This document shows positions 20,711-31,436 of a stretch of DNA of 64,000 nt, one piece after another. The notes under the pieces were generated by a model. That model saw only the letters and a program-made list of their open reading frames with translations, did no database searches and was not told the origin of the DNA. The DNA comes from Strongyloides papillosus (taxonomy: Eukaryota > Nematoda > Chromadorea > Rhabditida > Strongyloididae). The position numbers and the translations under genes were made by a program. The stretch is from the NCBI GenBank assembly GCA_005656395.1, contig SRSI01000010.1:2542001-2606000 (forward strand). Direction: 5' to 3'. Positions within the stretch are counted from its first letter, which is position 1, and each line of letters starts with the position of its first letter.

Positions 20711-21487
20711 CATAAATTGTCACGTACATCTTAAATTGCGGAATTTTTAATTTGTGTGTACCAAATGGAAAATATATATTTTGAAATACTTGCGATATAT
20801 TTCCAAATAACCCTGTATTTTATGTTTTCTAAAAAAGGAATAATTACTTTCAGTATGTTTTATTATTTTACAAGAAAATATTTAAATAAAATTTGTGATT
20901 TTTATCATTTAATGGTCCGAGAAACGACAAATTGGTCTGGAAATTGATGGAATAGTTTTGATTTTGATGAAAATTTTATTATATATAAAAGTGAAAGATC
21001 CCGAAATTAGGGTTCATAAAGTAGTTTTCACTGTTCAATCTTCTATTTTTTATAAGATTTTCAGTACTACACTAGAAAACTCACAAACTAACATTATAGA
21101 AATAAAAGATTTTCGTCTTAAAGTAGTAATGGAGATGTTAAAATACATCTACTTAGATGAAGTTTCAGATATACAACATATTGCTAATGATATGTTTAAA
21201 TTGCAAATACGTATAAATTATATAGATTGAAAGCAATATCAGACAGCTTTATGTGTAGTAGTTAGTCTACTGATAATGTTTGTGAACGATTTCCACTATA
21301 TAACAAGCAACCGATTAAAGGGTTAAAGAAATATTATTAAGAACATATCCTTATGAAATGTTTAACAAAAATTAAAAAGTGAGGGAAATATGTTCTCATA
21401 TGTCCATTATTATTCGATAAACTACATCTAAAGCCATTAAACATTAGTTTAGTAGAAAGAAGTTCAGAAAAAGAAGAAAATGAATAA

Positions 21488-22734
21488 GTTAGATACTCCA
21501 ATTACTTAGAAAGTTAACATTTGAATATATTGTATTTATAAAATAGAGGTATATGATTAATAAAATATGTATAGAAAACAAAAAAAATTGTTCCTCCACA
21601 TAACATTGACTTTTCCAAGATTATTTTTTAGTTCCATTTTGTAATTGTTCAATTTATCATTTTGTCAGACTAGAATTAGGATTTGATAAAACATAATCCT
21701 TGAACTTATATGTTAGATCATTATTTTTTTCCGAATTCTATATTTTACTAGATCTCATTGTTTTATACATCAGATTACAGTTATTTGGTGCCTTTTCATC
21801 GGTCAAATATATGTCTTTTGTCATTGTAATTAAAAACGATTGGGGAAATTTTCAGTAAATAATTTATTGGTTTAACACACCTAAAATTACAATGTTACAA
21901 CAATAAGAAAAACAATATAGTAAAATAGTTACAATAAATGAAGAGACATAATAATTTTCTCTCTTTTATACACAAATGTCATCATTTTGCTGTATCATTT
22001 CTTATTGTTGTATCATCATTTCTGACTTTTCATTGAAGATACTTTTATTTTAAAATTTAACGTGTTATTGGAAAATACCTTTATTTTAAATTAACTCTCT
22101 CGAATTGAAGTGTTTTCATTTTTCTAGGTAATATTGGTAAATTGTAAAAAAATGTATCTCAACCTCCTAGAACATAAATGAAATTGAGTCGTCAAAAAGG
22201 TTGAAATGTATTGAAAAAAAATCTTCTGTTGTATAGGTAAGATATTGCATCAAATTCTCTTTTTTGGTTGTTTGATTTTTCAACAAATAATTCCCATCAA
22301 TAAGTAATTGAAAAACTGATGACAACTCTCTAATGCTAACTGATATATAAGGTTAGAGTTTTGGTTTAACTGCCATTTATTTTATTCTTTAAACTGGCTA
22401 TTTTGTTGTTTCTTTTACAACTTTATTTTTGCTTTTTATCGTTGACGGTTAATTAATTTAAGTTTATGATTTCTACTGGGTTTAAACTATTCTAAGAACA
22501 CTTGAGCTCAGAAAGAAATGTAGGTTGCTTTATTGTATCGTTTAAGTTTATATTATATGATTTTTTCTTCATAATTATAGTAAATTATTTTCAAAGATTA
22601 TAGTTCGTTTTTGATTACTAGTTGGGCAGTATAATTTATTAAACAACAGATATAAATTAAAAGGGATTTTAGAAATCACTTGCGGAAAGTGTTGGTAGAA
22701 TTTTATTCTTTTGTTTTATTCTAGAATTTAACAC
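21488..22734. repeat. Array spacer block with 5' flank of copy 3
   Basis: Diverged copy of the spacer seen at 12729-13835, with the same order of short conserved blocks, ending in the gene-proximal 5' flank (ttaaaagggattttagaaatc, ttattctagaatttaacac). About 21850-22010 contains sequence not shared with other spacers. No gene. Confidence 0.7.
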
Positions 22735-23846
22735 ATGGATCGAAAACGTAAAAGGAGTGATATATCTAATGGTAAGTCCTCTGACATAACATTGCACTTT
22801 TGACTAAATTTAAAACATTTTTAATTGAAGATGTTTCATGTGACATCGAGACTAAAGTTAACAAATTCAACATTGTATGTACAATACCAAATTTTTCACA
22901 ACGTCCTGAAAAGACAGGCATACCAATTGAATCACCATCTTGTGTAATTGGAAGCCAAGATAGGTCACAGTGGTGTTTATGGGTTTATCCCAATGGTCGT
23001 GATGAGGATTCGAATGAATATGTGTCAGTTTTTTTAATGTTGGAACAACCAGACAAAGCCAAGGTAAAATATGGATTTTCTATTATTAATGATAAAGGAG
23101 AGGAGGAAAATGTTAGATCTGTTAAAAAATCCAACAACTGTGTTAAAGACGTTTGTTGGGGATTTTCAAAATTTGTTAGGAGAGATCTTTTACTTAATAA
23201 TAAATTAAATGATTTACTAGTCAACGATAAGTTGACGATATCGTGTGAGGTAGAGATTATTGACCCTAATACTTCAGAAACATCAGCGAATACCACAATA
23301 TCCCAATCAAAATTACCATTGGATTGTGGCGATATGTTCGAATTGCCATTTTTTACAGACTGTGTTATAAAGGCGGGAGACACTGAATTTAAAGCTCATA
23401 AAGTAATTCTCAGTGCGCGCTCTTCTGTTTTTTTCGACATCTTCAAAAATACACTAGAAGAATCACAAACAAGTGTTATTGAATCAAAGAATTTTCGTGG
23501 CGAAGTTGTAAAAGAGATGTTGAGATACATCTATAAAAATGAGGTTTTAAACATACAAAATATGGCTAGTGATGTATTGGCAATTGCAGAGAAATATAAA
23601 TTAGATGGATTGAAGGCAATGGCAGTTAAATCTTTATGTGATGATTTAAGTACAGAGAATGTTTGCAAACGTTTTATACTTTCTGAAAAATTTTCAAGTG
23701 AGTGTTTAAAGGAATTCTGTCAAACATTTATCATTGATAATGCTGAATCTCTAATGGGAACTGGAAACTGGGAGGAACTTGCAGAAAATCACCCATTATT
23801 AGTTGAGAGTTTATTTTTGAAATCATTAAATATACCCTCAACTTAA
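22735..23846 (+). CDS. SPOP-like MATH-BTB protein, array copy 3 (350 aa)
   Basis: Exon 1 (22735-22771) encodes MDRKRKRSDISN. The intron is 22772-22830 (gtaagt...tgaag) and exon 2 22831-23846. The intron happens to keep an open frame upstream of the acceptor, so a longer unspliced start is possible but lacks an ATG. MATH (FNIVCTIPNFSQRPEKTG; SQWCLWVYPNG; YVSVFLML), BTB (FTDCVIKAG; KAHKVILSARSSVFFDIF; MLRYIYKNE) and SPOP-type C-terminal helices (NVCKRFILSEKFSSECLKEF; NWEELAENHPLLVESLF) are complete. The pocket motif is CWGFSKF, with both SPOP aromatics (Trp, Phe) kept. Predicted CUL3 adaptor with a basic N-terminal tag. Confidence 0.92.
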
Positions 23847-24739
23847 ATAACAGTTTTTCGGAAGAAAAATCAAATACCTTCAGAATCTAGTAATTTAATC
23901 TATGTTGGGTATATTTATAATAAGCAAATAAAATTACGTTTTCGATATATAAATATTTAAGAAGAATCATTCCTATGTAATAATAATACCATTAATAAAA
24001 CTTTTTATCTACATTTTCTTGTCATTGTTAAGTTGTTGATATAATGAAATCCCTGTATCACATTTGATAAAATACAACCCTTAAATTTATATGTTAGAGC
24101 ATTCTTCTTCTCTGAATTATTTCTATTAGTAGATCTTTTCTTTTTATAAATCAGATTAACATTAGTTGTTGCATTCAATTGGTCAAATATATGGTTTTTC
24201 TCATAATAATAAAAATGATAGGTGAAATTTTAATTGAAATTACAAACAAAATCGAAAATTTTCTATTAGTAGTTCATGTGTTGTTGGAAAGTATCAATTA
24301 GTTGTGTTTAATCAGCTTCTTTTTGATCATTGAATGTATTTTCATTTCTTCATCGAATTGTTATGACTAGTTAAAAAATACACATTTGAACCTTTGAACA
24401 TAAATGAAAGTTCATCATCTACATGGTAGATATAAATTAAAAGAAAACACTTTTGTTATTGGTAAAATACTTTATCAAATGCTTTATACCGTTTTTTAAC
24501 TGAACATTATATGATTTTCATGATAAAGTATTTCTTGACGGCAGGTTCCAAATATTATATGTTATATAATTCCATGATTATTATTGAACTCTATTTTTTT
24601 ATAATAACTGATTCTAGTATTTTATTTTCCATTTAATTTTTATTTTGTTATTAACTACTAATAATTTTAGATTTCGTTTTAATCTTTCCACAGACTTTAC
24701 TTTTACCCTAGAATACTTAAATTTTGAAGAGAAATTGAT
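23847..24739. repeat. Array spacer, shortened 5' flank before copy 4
   Basis: Spacer copy between genes 3 and 4. The usual ~200-bp stretch between the agagaaat.taagttgctttattg block and the ATG is missing here: agagaaattgat runs straight into the start codon of copy 4. Confidence 0.7.
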
Positions 24740-25872
24740 ATGGTTCTTAAAAGTAGTAAATCTGTTGGTAAGTCATTTGTCATGATATAAGCACTACCAC
24801 CAATTTTAAAATATTTATCATTTTAGATGATTCATGTAACACACATTCAATAGTTAACAAATTCAATTATACATTTTCAATAGAAAACTTTTCACATCAT
24901 CTTGAAAAAACAGGTGAAAAAATTATATCACCAACTTTTGTTGTTGGATGGAGAAATAAATCAGAGTGGTGTTTATGGATATATCCAAACGGTGATAAAG
25001 AAGAATCAAAAGAGTATGTATCGGTTTATCTGAGATTGCTAAAGCCAGAAAAAGCAGAGGCAAAATTTAGGTTTTCTATTTTAAACGATAAAGAAGAGGA
25101 GAAGAATGTTTATAGAAGTGAAATGATTAAAGAATTTGTTAAAGACAAGGGAAGTAGTAGTTGGGGATTTCATAAATTTGTTAATAGGGATTTCTTACTA
25201 AATGAATCAAATGATCTATTGATTAATAATAAGTTAACAATATTCTGTGAGGCGGAGATTAGTGAACCTAGATCTGAGAATCATGACAATTCAGAGACAT
25301 CAATAAATATTACGATACCTCAATCGAAATTAGTATCAAACTACTGTAATATGTTTGAATCATCACTATTCACTGACTGCATTATAAGAGTGGAAGGAAC
25401 TGAAATTAAAGCTCATAAGGCAGTCCTTGCTGCTCAATCTTCTGTTTTTTATGAAGTTTTCTGCAATTCAAAAGAAGAAACACAGACAGATGTTGTTGAG
25501 ATAAAAGATTTTCGTCCTGAAGTTGTGAGGGAAATGTTAAGATACATCTACACAGAGAACGTTTCAAATATACAAAATATTGCTGGTGATGTATTGGCAA
25601 TTGCAGATAGGTATAAATTAGACAGATTAAAAGCAATTTCAGAACGCTCTCTGTGTTATAGTTTGGATATTATGAATGTTTGTGAACGTTTCGCTTTATC
25701 TGAAAAGTATTCAACTGGAACTTTGCAGGAATGTTGTCAAGAACTTATCCTTGAAAATGCAGCATGGTTAGCAAAAACAAAAGAGTGGAAAAAATTTGTT
25801 CTTGTACGTCCATTGTTACTTGAAAGTTTGTTTTTAAAATCATTAAACACGAGTTCAGTAGGAAATATCTAA
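24740..25872 (+). CDS. SPOP-like MATH-BTB protein, array copy 4, lacking the basic tag (357 aa)
   Basis: Exon 1 (24740-24767) encodes only MVLKSSKSV. The intron is 24768-24826 and exon 2 24827-25872. The splice joins into DDSCNTHS and a full MATH domain (FNYTFSIENFSHHLEKTG; SEWCLWIYPNG; YVSVYLRLLKPEKAEAKF). BTB (FTDCIIRVEG; KAHKAVLAAQSSVFYEVF; MLRYIYTENVSN) and SPOP-type 3-box (NVCERFALSEKYSTGTLQE; EWKKFVLVRPLLLESLF) follow. The pocket motif SWGFHKFVNRDFLLNESN is nearly identical to SPOP WGFKKFIRRDFLLDEAN. The MDRKRKRK-type NLS found in copies 1, 3 and 5 is gone, together with the upstream 5'-UTR intron region, so this product may localise differently (inference). Confidence 0.9.
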
Positions 25873-26851
25873 GAAAAACAATAATTGGATAATTTAAGTA
25901 CCTAATAAATAAATTTTTAAATTTGTTGTAATTTTAAAATAAAAATATATTGTTTATAAAATGTACGTAAAATAACAAAAAAAAATACTCCAAAAAAATT
26001 ATTCCTTGATATAATATTGATGCTTTTAAGAAAATTTTCTTATTGCTATCTTATGATTGTTGAATTGATGTTTAAGCTAGACGGTATCATTTTGATAAAG
26101 CACAACCTTCAAATCTAGTTGTTAGATCATTTTTCTTCTCCAAATTATTTTCCATAAGTTCTCCCCTTTATATAAATCAGATTACCATTGTTTGGTGTCT
26201 TCATTCGGTCAAATATATATCTATTCTCAGAAAAATTAAAAAAATAAGTGAAAAGTTCCATCGAAATTAAAGCACCAAAGCGGCACTTTTCTTTTAGAAT
26301 TCTATGTGCTATTGGTAAATGCCTACCAGTTGTTTTGAATTAGTTTTTCCCTCAATTCGGAATCTTTTCATTTTACATGAAATGTTGGTAAAATGTAGAA
26401 AAGTATATCTTTGCTTCCCAGAAAATAAGCAAAAGTGCATCGTCAAAAAGATAGAAATGCCTTAAAAAAATCTTGATATTGGTGAGATGTTTCATCAAAT
26501 ACTTTGTTTTCATTGTTTGATTGCCCGCCAAAAAACTTCTTTCAGAAAATGATTCATAATTTAAAGACAACTCTCCAAAACCCGTTGGTATTAGATTCAG
26601 ATTTCCAGTTTAACAATGATTTATTTTACTATTTAAATTAATTTATTTTTACTTTTTCTACTATATTTTTAATTTCTATTATTAACGGTTGAATAATTTC
26701 AGACAAGCTTTAAATTCTCTATCGAGTTTAAATTCTTCAAAGACTACTTAGGTTCGGAGGGAAATGTAAGTTATTTTATTGTTTAATATTTATATTATTT
26801 ATTTTTTTTATAACTATAGTGAAACTATTTCTGAAAATTAGAGTTTCAGTA
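25873..26851. repeat. Array spacer between copies 4 and 5
   Basis: Another diverged copy of the array spacer with the 5' flank of copy 5. The 5' region of this unit is shorter than in copies 1 and 3: a gagtttcag acceptor-like site lies 2 nt before the ATG. Confidence 0.7.
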
Positions 26852-27989
26852 ATGGATCAAAATCGTAAAAGAAAAAGGAACGATGAACCTATTGGTAAGT
26901 GAACTGTCATAACGTTAGGATTACACTAATTTTAATATATTAATCGTTTTAGATGGTTCATGTAACGTCCCGACAAAGACTACCAAATTTGATTATACAT
27001 TTTCAATAGAAAACTTTTCACATCGTCTTGAAGAAACAGGTGAAAAAATTGAATCACCAACTTTTGTTGTTGGATGGAAAAATAAATCAGAATGGTGCCT
27101 ATCAATATATCCTAATGGTTATAGAGAGGAGTCAAAGGGGTATGTGTCAGTTTTTTTGGTGCTCTTAAAGGCAGACAAAGCAAAAGCAAAGTTTAAGTTA
27201 TCCATTTTAAATAATAAAGGAGAAGAGAAAAATGTTTATACTGAAAAGAACATTATCGATTTTGTTACGAATGGGAGTTGGGGATCTTTAAAATTTGTTA
27301 AAAAAGATTTTTTACTTAATGAATCGAATGGCTTATTAGTTAATGATAAGTTGACAATATTCTGTGAGGCAGAGATTATTGAAATTAAATCTGAGAACCA
27401 CGACAATTCACGATCATCGTTAAATGTTACAATACCTCAATCACAATTATCATTGAATTATGGTAATATGTTCAATTCATCGCTTTTTACTGACAGTACC
27501 ATAAAAGTCGGGAGCACTCAAATTAAAGTTCATAAGGCAGTACTCGCTGCTCGTTCTTCCTCTTTTCACGACATCTTCAACTGTAATTTGAGAGAATCTC
27601 GAGCAGATGTTATTGAGATAGAAGATTTTCGTGTTGAAGTTGTAAAGGAGATGTTAAGATACATCTACACGGATGAAGTTTCGGATATAAGAAATATGGC
27701 TAGTGAACTATTTGTAATTGCAGTTAAGTACAAATTAGACAGGTTGAAGGCAATTTCGGAACACTATATGTGCAATACCTTGACATTTGAGAATGTTTTC
27801 GAACGTTTTTCATTGTCGGAGACGTATTCAACTGAAACTTTGAAGGAATCTTGTAAAGAGTTCATCCTTGAAAACGCAGGATGGTTAACAAAAACTGAGG
27901 AGTGGAGAGAATTTCTTCTTACATATCCGTTTTTAGTTGAAAGTCTATTTTTAAAGTCATTAAATATAAGTTCAGCAGGAAGCATTTAA
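26852..27989 (+). CDS. SPOP-like MATH-BTB protein, array copy 5 (359 aa)
   Basis: Exon 1 (26852-26894) encodes MDQNRKRKRNDEPI. The intron is 26895-26952 and exon 2 26953-27989. MATH (FDYTFSIENFSHRLEETG; SEWCLSIYPNG; YVSVFLVLL), BTB (FTDSTIKVG; KVHKAVLAARSSSFHDIF; MLRYIYTDEVSD) and SPOP-type C-terminal region (NVFERFSLSETYSTETLKES; EWREFLLTYPFLVESLF) are complete. The pocket motif is SWGSLKF, so the phenylalanine is replaced by Ser as in copy 1. A Cys-to-Ser change in FTDS distinguishes it. Copies 4 and 5 are most alike and are adjacent, fitting recent tandem duplication. Confidence 0.92.
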
Positions 27990-29104
27990 AAGAAAGAAGA
28001 GAAATAATGATGGTGTTCTCGAAGTTCCAAAAGAATTAGTTTTTTAATTTATTGTAATTTTAAAATAAAAATATATTATTAATAGAATATGTGTAAAAAA
28101 TGGTTCAAAAATTGTTTTTTTATATAACATTGATGTTTTCGTATTACTGTTTTGCGGTTGTTGAGTTGGTGGTGTCGTAAAACCTGTATCAGAAACTGAT
28201 TAAACGTAGCCTTAAATTCATATTTTATATCATCCTCCATTTCTAAATTGCTCCTTTTGGGAGTCCTCTTTTTTTACCCAACAGATTTTAATTAGCTGAC
28301 GCCTTCGAGTAGTCAAATAAAGATTTTTTGTATATAATAATAGAATCAAAATATAATATGAAGAAGTTTCACTAAATTAGAGCAGTTTCCAACTAATTCA
28401 TATTCTTTCTATATCATTTTTTCTTTATTTTTTGATTTAAATTAAAAGGTTTTAATAAATACTTTTAATTTTACAATACTTTATTAAGCAACGAAAACGA
28501 TAAACTAACTGAAAACTATGGTTAAGAAAGGTTCAACAGAAGCACAACTTTATTTTATTAAAACCAATGAAACATTTTTTACCATAACATATATTAAATG
28601 TTTAATTCTTTATGACATCTTTTGTGTAAAACTGATGGATTATGTTTAAACTTTAACTTAATAAAACATTAATTTTATTTGATATAACAAAGGTATTTTT
28701 AAAAACATGATAAAATTTTTATTCACTTTTAATTCATTGCTATTCAAATATTGTAATATCATCAACAATTTATAAAGTTACAGCAAGTTTCTTTTGTGAA
28801 AATCTTATTAATTTATCATCAGATATTTGAGTGTATTTCTAATATGTAATGCGAACCTTCAAGGTGTAAATTCCAAAAAAAACCTTGATTTTATTTTTGT
28901 GTAACTGAATTATCCAGCACATAATTAAATCTTAAAATCTAAGGGGTCGAAAATGCACATATTGGTGAGTCGATATAAGAGTACATAATAATATATAAAA
29001 AACATAATTTTTGTGAAAACTTATATTAATTTATTTTGTAATTGCTTGATTAGTTGTGTTATTATCAAATGAATAATATATTAATTAAATAGTTGATTAT
29101 TTTT
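27990..29104. other. Right edge of the array and gene-free spacer
   Basis: To about 28330 a decayed array spacer is recognisable (gttgagttggtggtgtcg, gtcaaataaag). From there to 29104 the sequence is AT-rich with nothing I can identify. The two convergent genes (copy 5 and the ABHD12-like gene) have their 3' ends at its borders. Confidence 0.55.
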
Positions 29105-30160
29105 TCAATACATGTTAATGTTTTCGTTTTGATTATATAGTAATTCTTTCATATTCAATGCTTTTCCATGATGAAAAAAGCAATTATTAATATAATTATT
29201 AATATCATTCTTGAAAGAATTTGCCCGATATATTCCTGAATGTCCCAACTTTTCATTTCCCTCATACATAATCATATCAACAGTTTTCCCTTTTTTTATA
29301 GCTTCTTCATATAATTGCTGACCGAGTTGAATTGGAATTTTATTGTCATCAACGGAATGTAAAATTAGAATAGGAACATTTATCTTTGAAATATTACTCT
29401 TATTATTGAATACAACACCATGTTTGTTTAGAGTTCTTATTATAAATGTTTCCATTATTTTGGTATTCCAATTATAAAGTAAGGTATATGGATGATGATA
29501 TAAACTATCATTCAGCGATGTAAATGTCGATTCCAATATAATACCCAAAAGATATTTATATTTTGATGAAATGTCTGCCAATGTCTCAAGTAAAATTCCT
29601 CCACCTAACGAATGGCCCCATGCAATAAAGTTGCATTTTAATGTTGTTTCAACAAAATCAATTAGGGCTGTTGATGAATTTATAATATTTTTTATATCAG
29701 CTTCTCCTTCAGAGTCACCAAAACCAGAATAATCTAGTGCAAGAACATTGTAATCTAATTCTTGTGATAAGATATTATAAAGATTTATTCTTTCTCCACA
29801 TGCTCGAGTCCCTTTTGATCCATGAAAATATATTACGAATGGTCTATCACTTTTAAAAATTTTTGTTCCAGTAATGTAGGAAGTATTATTTTTGTTTGTA
29901 GTAGAATCCGAATGGGCTTGGATGTAATATATACCAATTCTATTACCATTTTTATCTCTTATGTATAAATTTTCAGCTCTTCCAATAACACCATTTTGTT
30001 TAGGATTCTTTAGATTTGATACATTATGCATTTGTGTGAGATAAATTAATTTTTGTGCATATTTTCCACTACATTTGAAAATTATTGGCAATGAAATATA
30101 TAAGGCTAATGGAACTAGAATGTACCTAGATAAACTATGTACAAATTTTGATATAGGCAT
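29105..30160 (-). CDS. ABHD12-like alpha/beta hydrolase (catalytic residues intact)
   Basis: 351-aa single-exon membrane-anchored lipase of the ABHD12/ABHD13 type; mammalian ABHD12 hydrolyses lysophosphatidylserine at the ER. The start is the ATG at 30160 (MPISKFVHSLSRY); the frame is open two codons further but with TTG. One N-terminal membrane segment (about 12-30, ILVPLALYISLPIIF). The oxyanion segment YFHGSKGTRACGERINLY matches ABHD12 HGTTGTRASSHRVELY. The nucleophile Ser is in GHSLGGG (about 184), the Asp in LHSVDDNKIP, and the His in LGHSGIYR. Upstream in the same orientation lies a paralogue (30333-31436), 172 bp away, so the pair is a tandem duplication and possibly co-transcribed. 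Confidence 0.88.
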   Translation of the reverse strand: MPISKFVHSLSRYILVPLALYISLPIIFKCSGKYAQKLIYLTQMHNVSNLKNPKQNGVIGRAENLYIRDKNGNRIGIYYIQAHSDSTTNKNNTSYITGTKIFKSDRPFVIYFHGSKGTRACGERINLYNILSQELDYNVLALDYSGFGDSEGEADIKNIINSSTALIDFVETTLKCNFIAWGHSLGGGILLETLADISSKYKYLLGIILESTFTSLNDSLYHHPYTLLYNWNTKIMETFIIRTLNKHGVVFNNKSNISKINVPILILHSVDDNKIPIQLGQQLYEEAIKKGKTVDMIMYEGNEKLGHSGIYRANSFKNDINNYINNCFFHHGKALNMKELLYNQNENINMY

Positions 30161-30332
30161 TTCCAAAAATAATTATAATACTATATTGAAAATGATTTTT
30201 ATATCAATTAAAATTAATTTGTTCATTAGATTATTTTATATTACGTTTATATTCAAAGTTTAAATTTTGTTGATTTTTTAAATATATTAAATAAAAAAAT
30301 TAGAAATATACGGTAAATATTAATATTATTAC

Positions 30333-31436
30333 TTATTTATCTTGATTCGCTCTTTTACTAAGACACTTAGATTCAAATTTAGCAACTAACTCCTCCAAAT
30401 TTTTAGCATTAAAAATGTTGCTATCTTCTAAATATTCGTGAAATATTTTTACATCAATATCTCGATTAGCATTTTTTATATAATGGTAAAGGTCTTCATA
30501 ATATTCTTTAGATACCATTGAATTACTATTAGAATGAAAAATTTGAATCGGACAATTTACTTTTTGTAAATAAGAGAACATTTCCAAATTTAAACTATTC
30601 GTTAGAACTGATTGGAATAATATATTATCAATAAAAGGAATCCATGAGTAAAGTTTATATCTCCAATCCAATTTTACTATATTATAATTATCATTAAATG
30701 GTCCCTCCAAAAAACAACCTAATGGTGTAATTTTTTTTTCATAAAGAACAGCAATTGCACGTAATAAAATACTTGTTCCCGATGAATGACCCCAGACAAA
30801 GAAATTATTCTTCACAAGTGAATACAAATATTCCACAGCCAATATAATTGACTCCACACAGGATTCTTCATTTGTTACACCATCAGAGTCTCCAATTCCA
30901 AAGTAATCTAATGTTATTACATGGTAATTCCACGAAGTCATACTATTATAAATATTTATCCTGTCTTCTTTTCCTCGATCACCAAAAATTCCATGACAAT
31001 ATAAAATTATTGGATCATTTAAACTTTTCAATGCATCCTTGAAATTATCTTCGGTATTCCTTGTTTTATCAAAATTGAATGTTGAACTCATTGGAAAAAT
31101 ATGATATAATCCAATACGCAATCCTTTCCTATTTTTAAGGTAAAAATTTCTTCCTTTCGATTTTATCCCATTTTTTTGAAGATCACTCAAATTATCTGAT
31201 TTTAATGTATAAGAAAGAAACATCATCTTTTGTGCAGTTTTAGGAAAAAAATAAAATAATAATGGTACTAATGGATAAACTAACAGAACAGAAAATCCAG
31301 CAAAAAAAATAGCTCTCTTAACATTCCTTCTGAAAAAAATAAATATCATTAGTAAAATATTAAAAATTTATATTACTTACTGTGAATCATCAAATGACAT
31401 GTTTCGTATATTAGATAAAATTTCATTGCCAGCCAT
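30333..31436 (-). CDS. ABHD12-like paralogue, probable pseudoenzyme
   Basis: Two exons on the minus strand: 31436-31381 (MAGNEILSNIRNMSFDDS) and 31329-30333, intron gtaagt...ttcag (51 bp), 350 aa. The unspliced ORF would begin MIFIFFRRN, encoded by the intron tail. A membrane segment follows (FAGFSVLLVYPLVPLLFYFF), then the ABHD12 fold: YCHGIFGDRGKEDRINIY, DYFGIGDSDG and the nucleophile elbow GHSSGTS (Ser about 201). The catalytic Asp loop, HSVDDNKIP in the neighbour, is HSNSNSMVS here, and the His loop LGHSGIY is LEDSNIF. Two of three catalytic residues are therefore missing, predicting a non-hydrolytic protein. Confidence 0.85.

Larger units (their letters stand above)
19363..20758. mobile_element. 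Foldback (palindromic) element with minisatellite arms and TA target duplication
   Basis: 1,396-bp near-palindrome. Left arm about 19363-19970, right arm about 20145-20758, loop about 175 bp. The ends are CACACAAATTAAAAATTC and its inverse, with TA on each side (19361-19362 and 20759-20760). Both arms contain an array of 22-bp units, then matching unique sequence (aattatattctt.ttggaaaac, aacattgttatttaaatatggaagaa and its inverse). The arms differ by substitutions, small indels and repeat number, so the palindrome is not an assembly mirror artefact. No coding capacity. It is inserted in the right part of the Tc/mariner element. Confidence 0.85.
18720..20815. mobile_element. Second Tc/mariner-like element (carries transposase tail and a nested foldback)
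   Basis: Left end CAGGGTTATTTGGAAATATG, right end its near-exact reverse complement, with TA duplications at 18718-18719 and 20816-20817. Subterminal repeats of a tatttggaaatatat / aagtattt type occur at the left (18720-18850) and right (19300-19360 and 20761-20815). A degenerate transposase C-terminus lies at 19005-19253. The right subterminal region is interrupted by the foldback element at 19363-20758. Total 2,096 bp, about 700 bp without the foldback. Confidence 0.88.
17579..21487 (+). pseudogene. MATH-BTB array copy 2, split by a transposon-bearing insertion
   Basis: Exon 1 (17579-17618, MDQKRKRRSDESI) and exon 2 from 17678 read openly through a MATH domain to a TAG at 18121-18123, a potential 161-aa MATH-only protein. 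After the stop, homology continues as LNYGNM then FTYYTI to about 18215. BTB homology resumes at about 20960 (IKVKDPEIRVHKVVF, SSIFYKIF, EMLKYIYLDEVSD) and decays with several stops to about 21487. The ~2.75 kb between contains a Tc/mariner element, a foldback palindrome and unidentified flanks. The SPOP pocket tryptophan is absent (GGGPRKF). The full adaptor cannot be made; whether the MATH-only frame is expressed is unknown. Confidence 0.85.
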
